A stretch of 32,349 bases of DNA from an uncultured Clostridia bacterium (GTDB lineage Bacteria > Bacillota > Clostridia > Christensenellales > CAG-917), in the NCBI GenBank assembly GCA_947589475.1, contig CANQBO010000006.1:73214-105562 (forward strand), read 5' to 3'. A program made the position numbers and the translations under genes. Positions 15,001 through 18,412 of the stretch are shown piece by piece. The notes beneath the pieces were generated by a model. The model did not search any database, was not told the origin of the DNA, and was given only the letters and a program-made list of their open reading frames with translations. Position 1 is the stretch's first letter; each line of letters starts with the position of its first letter.

Positions 15001-16627
15001 TGTACGACCCCACAGGGACGTTTATCCTGCCGTTTGAAAACGCGCACAACTCGTTGTAAGGCGTAAAAGGCGTATTGCCCGTCCCGAATGGTATGGATGA
15101 AGCGTCGTAGAATAAAGTGTAACCACCACTTGTAGATTCCGTAAAATATTTTATTTTTACATCCTCGCTTTTCTTCTTTCCCACGTATGCGTCGTTTTCC
15201 GCTTTATACGCATTGGTATCTTCTCCGGTTTTCACGAAGTCAAACGTCGTCGTCTTGCCTTCAACAGTGTAAATGTCAGTCGTTATCTCTTTTGCCGTCC
15301 AGTCGCAGTTGAGGCGCACGGTGATATATTGTCCCATCAGCTTCGCGCCGCCGTATGCGCCTGTTGTGCCCCAACCTTCGTATCTGTCGTTTTCAATGAA
15401 GTAGTTGCCGCGATATACGGGACCGTGAACGTTCAGCGTGCCGCCTTCAGCTTCGGACTTCGTAAGTCCGGTTTTTCCGTCAAAATTGGGTACGTAATAA
15501 GAATATTTGACTTTGTGCCCGCCGTACTGCTCCACATTGTCGGTGTCGGATGTCGTGTCCCTCACCATTGTCTTCAAGACTTTGTCGTAATAGTAGGAAC
15601 CGTTGTCGTTGACAAAAAAGTGAGCATAGCGTTGAACCTTCCCGCCATTCTGCACATATTCTGCGTTGCCGTCCTTTGGCTCTGCCTCGTTGTACTTTTC
15701 CCAAACTCCGTATGCGTCCGCCGCCGCGTTGTAAACCACGCTTCCGGCTTCTATCTCTTCCGGGGTAAGTTGTGTGCGGAAAATGTAATCGCCCTCTGCA
15801 AAGGCGTACATCGTTGTGTCGGGGATGAGCCCCGTATCTCTGTAACGGTCGTAATCTAAGTTTGAAACGAAAGGAATGTTCTCGGCGGGGCCAATGTGCT
15901 GAGTAAACAAAACAGCGTCCGCCCATACGCGCGCCGCCGTGCCCTCGTCATTGATGTTGAAAACAAGCTCCTTTCCTTCGCGGAAGCCATATTTCAGCGC
16001 GATACCCTGCGCTATGGTGTCGAAATACACCGCATTGCCGTTTGTGTCGACATAAATGGAATATTCCTCCCCATTGACCCTTTTTGTATCGCGTTTGTAG
16101 GTGAAAATGGGAGATTGCTCAAGAATTGTGTCGCCTCCGTCGTCTTTCAGCGTGGAGTTGACAGCTGTTTTGATAAATTTAGGCGTTATTTCATCGCTGG
16201 AGTCGCCTGACGTAACTTTACCGGTGCTGGAATCGACGTCTACATAATCGCCCGTGACCGCGGCGCCCCAATTGAATCTGCCACCGTTTTGCAAATTTTC
16301 ACCCGTGGCGTCCCAAGACAAAAGCGCGTGCAATGGATGTTTGCCGATGTTGTTGTTTGTCAGCGAGCTTGCTGTGACTGCGTCTGTCCCTGCCGCAAAT
16401 ACCCCCGCACTGTTGAATATCCATGCGCTTGACACGATAAGCGTCAAAACAAGCATAGCTGTCGCCAATGTCAGCAGGGGCTTGCTCATCCGCGTGGTTG
16501 CTGCAGCCGTCCTTTGCGTGCGCGATGCACCGCGATGGGTGCGAGCGCTTGTGCGCGTAAAAGAAATGTCGCCCTCGTTGCGAGCGTCGTCCTGTGCGTC
16601 AAAGTCTTTTGATTTTGATGTTCTCAT
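1..16627 (-). CDS. Giant exported repeat protein (beta-helix + MBG-like domains), C-terminus beyond window
   Basis: An open frame of at least 5,542 codons runs from an ATG at 16627 to the window edge with no stop. I checked the frame at several distant points (near 14040, 4316, 1811 and 2) and all agree. The start is supported by GGGAGAG at 16635-16641, 7 nt upstream, and a promoter at 16738-16765. Residues 1-49 are polar and basic, 50-71 hydrophobic, followed by a GVFAAGT signal-peptidase-like site, so export is predicted. Residues about 690-890 carry GGAVY/GGGIY-type turns (for example APYGGGGGVFVGGTG), typical of right-handed beta-helix adhesins. A T/S/N/G-rich linker follows at about 928-967. 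Most of the rest is a chain of beta modules ending NYxVTFxxGxYxI, then R-x-I-x-V-x-I-x-x-Q-x-x-x-YG, resembling Pfam MBG/MBG_2 domains. Probable role: cell-surface adhesin or scaffold (inference). Cell-wall attachment cannot be judged because the C-terminus is missing. Confidence 0.9.
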   Translation of the reverse strand, partial: MRTSKSKDFDAQDDARNEGDISFTRTSARTHRGASRTQRTAAATTRMSKPLLTLATAMLVLTLIVSSAWIFNSAGVFAAGTDAVTASSLTNNNIGKHPLHALLSWDATGENLQNGGRFNWGAAVTGDYVDVDSSTGKVTSGDSSDEITPKFIKTAVNSTLKDDGGDTILEQSPIFTYKRDTKRVNGEEYSIYVDTNGNAVYFDTIAQGIALKYGFREGKELVFNINDEGTAARVWADAVLFTQHIGPAENIPFVSNLDYDRYRDTGLIPDTTMYAFAEGDYIFRTQLTPEEIEAGSVVYNAAADAYGVWEKYNEAEPKDGNAEYVQNGGKVQRYAHFFVNDNGSYYYDKVLKTMVRDTTSDTDNVEQYGGHKVKYSYYVPNFDGKTGLTKSEAEGGTLNVHGPVYRGNYFIENDRYEGWGTTGAYGGAKLMGQYITVRLNCDWTAKEITTDIYTVEGKTTTFDFVKTGEDTNAYKAENDAYVGKKKSEDVKIKYFTESTSGGYTLFYDASSIPFGTGNTPFTPYNELCAFSNGRINVPVGSYIVLDLNGHKIDRALSAEKYDDTAENSAYQYFGSVFSVNEFARLEVYDGTAFENASDTHISGANKNEPSKNYGTNGGLTTDQVGTITGGYVTHQFTKDKGNGRKVTEGSADKDIGDSNYDKKLSKLDIDDGVTRDSFTSAIADTNQAKGAAIHLFSHSDFVLHSGTISGNNAASQYGGAVYLLTNSSMTMFDGYIINNEAYRIGGGIYLADVSASVLTMYNGVIGYNYGGAGQLTLEKSNDLRENVLKRFRAIENYGGGIALRTKAYCNLYGGELVGNYSYGPGAGMYIESTAVGTLAGVTIKNNHTYGSPGGQGGSFAPYGGGGGVFVGGTGARIGFRGALQIVDNYKDNVINKDSTGDWKGTGDYTTNITYVPSNAPDNLHLPMQEMTTSTEPSNTTTNDTSDGKNNGKNENGNGDGSPASKNYDVDWNSNASIVISGPLIEKGIVANIGITMQAANAPFNSGQDLVFTQQYSFKESLSENTTHNDIAAHYFFTSDNPNYSVQMNGNEGMLKNNKATETQLTWVVEGMGIDADTKEVGGAPALSTLRVIVKPDGTLEYWYKNPNRSGSGDFKDTLAQVTASTKIESAEVELSNKNKTQDLLKILNDSFVATSGSLDFEYSMLNVTKVAVYSDTPDFTATGTIQSPLASWEVTNTGDLFGISSTFYTANFRFKLGEEDLEFKNTAEEDGANATVSDDSRMFKAIKATDESISYAGLYSFLYQAKTATRYANPTFKINIKQVGIEATRTCYFNGGDVTKRDPVPWQEDANFEWEIGEDQTKRKEPNAPYFLYRGDYYYPVLSADYNNPIKGSDLVTQYASQGGLEGYIRPRLTESVFDNNADYIRVVDPEKSGDCLFMQRDSFSGYVLEFRYSNQYFGKDNDNQKRDVHFGAHDGGGVEYKTLHKKPGTTVVEGQYVDGVKHAGTYLVTFVASSNGLANDTGVYFASNNFAFNAEIRLQVKPANAEVQLTDNARNNLTYFGTEYEDRQIAEFDNTSDTKVIPVNDDAVIFRYFLYDDEEIWKDNKKPSLEDLQKDVLAEDFQLKGDVTAQNYKEDGTPNTIPGTQVDPLNARTYIVVVTLELDMNYEEYDYVFTKDPAHLVNIDVIPEKQSNVWAYWFTIDPAEVDPYELIAGSSGSSDGNNTSVTITKDEYFKNVSYAYEYKYGETTQFPDGKSKFATTANLPTIKFGNTELALDDGETFGDYTVEYTSFAEKQDTENKQFNYVDASVGLDKDSSAPEVDGFKFGDYNLAVKITFGGRNKNYVNKKFTTGSADEKGTAYEDEKGAFYVYFRIVPIIVTARASMSYTYDGGSYDRGRYLPPRDGHGPDDAWYESIFFLAQDSQTISSELLSKQHDTYNDTNKSYLDEIWGGIQGVREADGKTYSDTVFYQSRYTIADVNVYYTNNEFIDHDIRLGVGMYAFQTGDENYNQSSYYLNTLSFDGVQDVEQAPKEKGVMWLLTVGNVQTHASTNTGKTDATNFIIDSQSQLNVKIEQRNITNNVKAYFNNSKEEYKNEELSFPYAGKEYNPPIELKYTVQVPTNAYGPHKTSEITLAKFPATAESKDKYDYYVTYSNTLVVSTESSPAKVILTAADNNDDKFSNNYNGTLTINFKIVPAKIKVTRTNKQNFTYDRDEHEVEIAFENASEYDDKINEILKLDGAPSFSAPIPNSLSDISIRYATTDGTGKAPEGANQKDWPSTPRTDAGNYRVAVYTTSANFTFESTAEFNVFGEDSRSVVSIYQNTDLVIDPATVYVGDLTHDFVYNRNIQVPQLSATDLFRVKHDGTWIKDESSNVIPSGNMGEYKLSYTNAATVDKDSEYTSTDSIVEEYKNAGGYWLVVDLTSENFIWGGYEGSAQIDDQLFPHTEFEGNKRLAIKYTVAPSEVVLKPEGAAVGEDGSIHITYDRNKKNVNVSVFSDNMTPLLSEYVIGSVTGGDSISAGTYSFTVTFEEKASKNFKWNENQEAWNTYNENKPIDWKNDKPNAAVHVKDKDGGGLEVSISYTIDPSKVVLKPNGATVDEKGEIHFTYDGVEHTVGVVFYTDYTMPNSGDYTVAPPQFDGESFTNGKERTNVGKYTISITLNSANFVWDDDKTTWTEQNSESSVDWIGESYTQRALHIKKDVGATTVTITYTIDPATVEIDSVTSEQFNRQAHGTPQINFKNTDPASSVIPTSFEYTKFDTSKTQWLFKPYDATIPDSTEKTSNASLSDGHPFNAGNYDVTITLTRDDAHNFKLQQKGQYTHSFNDGEKTEDKTVDYTDDGNPITAVALFVIEQLGVYANQVVSSVIFDNKDHFMGDPYGLTERGRYGGNGPWTIGFSPSGGATSLDGISYNIRYTGNDKDGQEYTVTVKIGGYSTDGRQSLLADNFYLKAKEQDNATSSNFTAIQEKGFFTNAHTYTYTLYFEDANFFISTGGGKATEQELTFTINPAQIALGTLDHGTFNNKEQEAPFKEGSFTKVGDTTLEDSEIWTLLKTGGYNVTSYVAAAESNAQLGNTKKPFNAGTYTVTVTLKNSNFTFSGSEPSSTTSFIIDPFDISSLDTEQFKATLPDVKYTGMAMKTYIKEATLTIDGNSITLVLLTKDASEGKLLLGDNGYELTISRYNNNINVKRRTDGDMTAIEDAEAYIAGSGNFSGEIMRKFTIQPRDVNVHIESSKENIYGVSLGGSEANTPSNLGKQKGVDWNIIPDEAAGGEGELSATRINELIEESIFASYGTANQEAINKAIEAFEKFNGSDAMKFMYDGDNLAVSLSIADGKYNTSDFVYKDGCALLVGEYQIAGYKGNDNYNVIFSGDYNTEKRLETPETAKYGYYQVVQREISITPADNSIVYGNAKHTYNNNEAGDTYLTWTATFDYDLTAILEADLEAVTKGVTLTIVGSDDYEGSKWLPVGTYKIEVSADTIGKLDDGANATEVTQCYKVKGIGTWTNDPVGIAIEAVTIGTGGTYTVTARDITLKITPNVLKYEYNHAEPNAERDILKYMLEKFATKFSEEGVEARYGHIFTAEKGANINDEENWYAEGEGFESLKLKLIKDEGVGANTYSVSPSWDNPNYNVTFEGTSNSVTITPRKIIVHINDQKSVYGDDVIVGTTEGKSAAEIGTANWYAMLSEDSESEDWTDDLNSDLNERIKKGRLGEDDLDINFTKEFGANVGKYYLKGSFSNNNYLVTFEGEWTQASSTTEARDGDPDNGTAGIYEITVRPVTVTVLGQSGVYGGNQHTSIGSTENTHWRAETGTVGSGEGVVNNDSLGISITIISEGKATSKAGQLNVGWYSVRVSYSNPNYNVTFVGDNSGLETAQYVKEYETHSTSKVTNHMEGDAVTAYDVSNAYYIYARIISITVLPQSFTYSGNAPTLKPGKDWWSANNVINGDMPAILSGDQTDFENAIVLELVAPTDGDDMYNVWKQWGMWSAGRYEGKSGIKATLDRQTVKTEGVDESIFTNYELSTGESSVLGVLRINPAEITVTHNGQESTYNNKAPSVLQDEENYTITGTVYSSRKWIEEESKFEDADKATSDKGLLEFTFTFDGDDYGAGRHFILGNWTYPAVDAHNPNYNVTFNTGTYTINKRKLQVTIKDQYVIYGETLWNGDDWWLETPDGHGAKTPNEKYWSISVINPNTDDNDVYWINETDRNALDIAPDSKAQQSAGKYQIAGRYNNSDDYVVTFFGSWNASNPEKTNGTGGTYTVYKRAIKVHINDQSGVYGSFSGDAPVDQSDWTVVGFDSTKQQGICEEHECGEPTIPFVGESDNLNISLKLDGLSTATPGNYKIIGTCNNQNYEVTWVGGNEESEGKYERDHGIFGLTKRQVTVTVQNQSIEYGKLTNGETTGFKAGTTDDGRASGYTASADNDSVNLNAFIATDKVKVVLSVAVDFDKTSNYNKAGKYAITIKIYEGYNSPSEMGTLIYSSLISEQSNVTPSDKYELSVAGDYTDADFGSKDEINGKTGAYEITKKDLIITVAGKSSVYGEKLEDLTFTINGAMADDESEIKEHVKLDIADKKFNDWDRETQTYLCAGSYHITATLDDATINNNYSVVFRTQNGADYKTDVEGEKITAMYTVTKRMLAINITYLNSRYGEELAGFEATLSPVGDLTGDPILKDDRTSGGSPLGIEFEIVGSMESYNLSSAGKLKAGIYPILGRWNNNENYDISFMGVWTTDNTETWLTQATQNSNLYQDVEGGEHATLDRKAGVYTVSQRPINVTLGTKNPSSEYGDPIEGLDTDDFHNTEKSWGYTYEGRVGEDIIAFEMTTDARQGNGAKTYDITPVVGSYVAKDGNDNANYSITFKNGTYTIKPREMNVSLTAKDPKVEEDGYSCATDVYGTTYDQEAKFAYTFSRTNPKGDDNSFYNGETIKLVITPWRNAGAGKAELTSTGYYPVGTYSLELSADANSNYIFTKLSGSNVRYKVTPRPITIHVNDQHSVFGETINVDETQGNDANSGGWYVKDGNIIEGNGHTDDLGIRISKNDADINFREGGYELTASASNGNYAVTFEGNWKDGHNGIYNIKKRTILIRIHNQYSIYGENVRVSSETSAWTWVDPKDIEGGKGTYFTLLDGQTPGITLNLYTQAEDGTKTWYGREGFESIIPRGEYRIGVENISNDNYAVVVEENYLPDINDTEGRKHLCDDFDDFGKPTSKDTIEVVKPVISEELAKSPNAMYFVTIRPITIRIYNQSGTYGDFLTLNSAMGREEAYNIELGANTTNTPFIGDYRATFDLVTTAFEDSDITGEHPVGVNEGWSLDAGTYPIFGAEYHVYIGDRLIENPTEATELSHNYQFNFIGSYQGKETYKSGTTFYERAGVYTVVPRQVSLTAKDSSATYGGTDTVVLVPTPDNGNYQAIVSNSKTSEHNDEKHGAILDKDLDSIAIKIEIEDVDANLSRAKALKVGQYTLKLTYKENKNYEITAINGKFDVISRQASISIKPSAATATYLAAVSEKWDQSSEEMFTSANVLSGDIIAFTMTTEAKQGNAVGYYKLIGKIGDPDEGNDNENYTITFTDGTFEITKKSVDV
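2..7120 (-). repeat. Protein-level repeat array, type I (MBG-like, Q-x(3)-YG signature)
   Basis: Within the giant protein, modules of about 95-140 residues recur. Each ends in G-x-Y-x-I/V-x-x-R and starts the next with x-I-x-V-x-I-x-D/N-Q-x-x-x-YG. Boundaries read directly lie near + positions 10, 285, 605, 1020, 1490, 1780, 2130, 2430, 2840, 3170, 3600, 3960, 4320, 4620, 5000, 5420, 5810, 6160, 6560 and 7080. Examples are VHINDQKSVYG near 5800, IHVNDQHSVFG near 1775 and VTIKDQYVIYG near 4290. The DNA of the copies differs while the protein pattern is kept, which suggests old duplication under selection rather than recent expansion. The family name (MBG) comes from pattern recognition, not a search. 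Confidence 0.7.
7400..10200 (-). repeat. Protein-level repeat array, type II (IDPxxVxL boundary)
   Basis: Toward the N-terminal half of the giant protein the modules change style. The boundary becomes I/V-D/A-P-S/A-x-V-x-L-K-P, followed by a short loop and H-x-T-Y-D. Copies lie near + positions 7410, 7730, 8610, 8990, 9350, 9760 and 10160. Two neighbouring copies read YTIDPSKVVLKP (near 8990) and YTVAPSEVVLKP (near 9350). The modules keep the NFxW/NY-x-V-T-x-x-F beta-strand pattern of type I, so both are probably variants of one MBG-like fold. Confidence 0.6.
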
Positions 16628-16634
16628 TTTCAAG

Positions 16635-16641
16635 CTCTCCC
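16635..16641 (-). promoter_or_regulatory. Ribosome binding site of giant gene
   Basis: GGGAGAG on the minus strand, 7 nt before the ATG at 16627. It favours this start over the internal in-frame ATG at 16489 (residue 47), which has no recognisable Shine-Dalgarno sequence although it would give a more conventional signal peptide. Confidence 0.75.
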
Positions 16642-16737
16642 AAAAACAAGAATTGTTGTCGCGCCGCGCACGCCGAGTTTTCCACAGCGTATGCCGCGTC
16701 GACATGGTCGAGGTCATATTTCCACGATCTTGCAATA

Positions 16738-16765
16738 AATGTACACCCCCCCCCCGCCTTGTCAA
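16738..16765 (-). promoter_or_regulatory. Sigma-A-like promoter of giant gene with poly-G spacer
   Basis: On the minus strand, TTGACA (16760-16765, perfect -35) is separated by 16 bp from TACATT (16738-16743, 4/6 match to the -10). The spacer contains an uninterrupted run of ten G (C10 on the plus strand, 16746-16755). Predicted transcription start is near 16731, giving a leader of roughly 100 nt. One added G would produce the optimal 17-bp spacer, so slippage would be expected to tune expression, as established for Neisseria porA-type promoters. Confidence 0.75.
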
Positions 16766-16835
16766 GCATTTTCAACATATTTTTGACAAATGGGTGGCAA
16801 AATCGACATTTTATTGCATATTTGCCCCGTTTTTT

Positions 16836-16850
16836 GCCGTTGAAAACGGC
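16836..16850. promoter_or_regulatory. Inverted repeat upstream of giant-gene promoter
   Basis: GCCGTT-GAA-AACGGC is a perfect 6-bp inverted repeat with a 3-nt spacer, about 70 bp upstream of the -35 box of the giant gene. It could be an operator half-site pair or an incidental hairpin. There is no T-run adjacent in the minus orientation, so it is not a terminator for that strand. Confidence 0.3.
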
Positions 16851-17047
16851 GCTTTTATACACATTTTATGCACATGGGCTGGAAATTTTGCACACTTAGC
16901 CCGCCCAACTTGCAATCGTTTCACAAAAATTCTACCCATATATAACATTTAATATATGTTTATATATTGCAGAAAATATCCACCCTGTATCGCAAAAATC
17001 GATTTTGCGTCTATCTTCAATCAAACCTCGCTCGGACAAATGCAAAC

Positions 17048-17146
17048 CGCGGGCATAAGGAAACTCGAACTGAGAAAATCCGCGGGCATAAGAGAGTTCG
17101 GACTGAGGGGATCCGTGGGCATAAGAAAGTTCGGGCATGGCAAACA
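17048..17146. repeat. Three tandem copies of a 33-bp repeat
   Basis: Copies begin at 17048, 17081 and 17114, exactly 33 bp apart, each starting CGCGGGCATAAG (CGTGGGCATAAG in the third). The first two are close matches and the third degenerates at its end. The array lies about 280 bp upstream of the giant-gene promoter, beyond an AT-rich dyad at 16939-16966. The period is a multiple of three, so all frames look peptide-like, but there is no start or ribosome site to support a gene. Confidence 0.75.
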
Positions 17147-17159
17147 GCAGATATAAGTG

Positions 17160-17800
17160 CGCTCGGACATGGGGGATGCTTCGACAGGCTCAGCATGACA
17201 CTTAATACACATTGTCATCTTGAGCGTAGTCGAAAGATCCCCCATGTCTTATGCTGTCATGCTGAGCGGAACGGGGTCCCCGCAAAAATGCGAAGTGATT
17301 TTGTGGGGTAAAAGGAGGAATCCCCCGGTTTTTACGATGTCATTCCGAGCGCAGCGAAGCGCAGTCGAGGAATCCCCTGGTTTTTACGATGTCATTCCGA
17401 GCAACGTCGAGGAATCCCCCGGTATAGTGTGAGTGCCTCTATCATGGGGATGTTTCGACAAGCTCAACATGACACGTTATATATGCTGTCATTCCGAGCG
17501 GATGGGGTCCCCGCAAAATTACGCAGTGATTTTGTGGGGTATATGATCGGGGTCCCCGCAAAATTACGAAGTGATTTTATGGGGTAAAGTGAGGAATCCC
17601 CCGGTTTTTACGATGTCATTCCGAGCGCAGCGAAGCGCAGTCGAGGAATCCCCCGGTCCGAGCACACTTGCACATGTTGTCATTCCGAGCAACACGGGGT
17701 CCCCGCAAAAATGCGAAGCGTTTTTATGGGGTATATGATCGGGGTCCCCGCAAAAATATGAAATGTTTTTGCGGAGTAAGGAGTCGAAGCATCCCCATGA
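17160..17800. repeat. Cluster of dispersed palindromic repeat elements
   Basis: Many copies of two complementary arms occur. One is TGTCATTCCGAGC followed by GTCGAGGAATCCCC; the other is GGGGATGCTTCGACA followed by GGCTCAGCATGACA. The second is the imperfect reverse complement of the first, so each pair can form a hairpin. In several copies the middle is replaced by another palindrome, GGGGTCCCCGCAAAAT to ATTTTGTGGGG. Such arrays are common intergenic dispersed repeats and produce false small ORFs; none here looks coding. Confidence 0.85.
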
Positions 17801-17808
17801 TAAAGGAC

Positions 17809-18030
17809 CCCCACCACCCGCGAAGCGCGGGAGCCTCCCCCTAAACGCATGTTTCATTTCTACACTAATGTTGTCGAAGGGAGATGCCTACGCTAAGACA
17901 GAGATTACATTATGTGAATAGACAGAGTTTTCTTTATTATCCGCTTGTGGGCATACCCCTTTACAGCGTTAGTATAGAAACGCCCTACATATTTAGGGGG
18001 AGGCTCCCGCTGAATAGCGGGTGGTGGGGG
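17809..18030. mobile_element. 222-bp imperfect inverted-repeat (MITE-like) element
   Basis: The left arm (17809-17891) and right arm (17947-18030) are imperfect reverse complements. The outermost 39 bp are closest, both containing CCCCCACCACCCGC and GGGAGCCTCCCCCTAAA in opposite orientation, each with its own internal GCGGG palindrome. The middle 55 bp carry no gene. No transposase is nearby, so it would be non-autonomous if mobile. It could alternatively be two oppositely oriented repeat units. Confidence 0.55.
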
Positions 18031-18180
18031 TCCCGACTTCCAACGCTACCTCTGTCCAAGCGTTTTTATACATGGAAGGACGCATTGTCCGAGTGTAGGC
18101 ATACCCCTTTATTTACCCCATAAAAACGCTACATATTTTTATGGGGACCCCCATATCGCTCAAGATGACAGGCAGAAAGG
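18031..18180. repeat. Degenerate palindromic repeat remnants
   Basis: No gene is visible here. The segment repeats fragments of the preceding element (GGCATACCCCTTTA) and another hairpin of the ACCCCATAAAAACGC / TTTTTATGGGG type, ending at the terminator stem. Confidence 0.5.
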
Positions 18181-18210
18181 AAAAACCTCGCCCATGGGAC
18201 GAGGTTTTTT
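18181..18210 (-). terminator. Bidirectional rho-independent terminator
   Basis: AAAAACCTCG (18181-18190) pairs with CGAGGTTTTT (18200-18209) around a 9-nt loop. There is a T-run on both strands, so it can act in either direction. It lies about 200 nt downstream of the stop codon of the operon's last gene and is the likely end of that transcript. Confidence 0.75.
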
Positions 18211-18283
18211 GAAAGAATGGCTTGTGTGCGAAGGGGGATAGATCACACACAGAGTTTTGAAATGAATTGCTGCCTGCCAATAT

Positions 18284-18404
18284 ACAAGGGGATGTTTCGA
18301 CTGCGCTGCGCTCCGCTCAACATGACAGGTTATATAAGTTGTCATTCCGAGCAACGTCGAGGAATCCCCTTGTCCGAGCACACTTGCACACGATGTCATT
18401 CCGT
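18284..18404. repeat. Palindromic repeat copies downstream of operon
   Basis: A GGGGATGTTTCGACTGCG arm ending CTCAACATGACA is followed by TGTCATTCCGAGCAACGTCG and CGAGGAATCCCC, then by a truncated arm GATGTCATTCCG that stops 8 bp before the operon's stop codon. It is the same family as the 17160-17800 cluster. Confidence 0.75.
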
Positions 18405-18412
18405 GACAGTGG

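Noticed and set aside
16254..16952. Plus-strand frame of 232 codons covering the giant gene's start and promoter
   Set aside because: It is antisense to the signal region and promoter, with no domain and no ribosome site.
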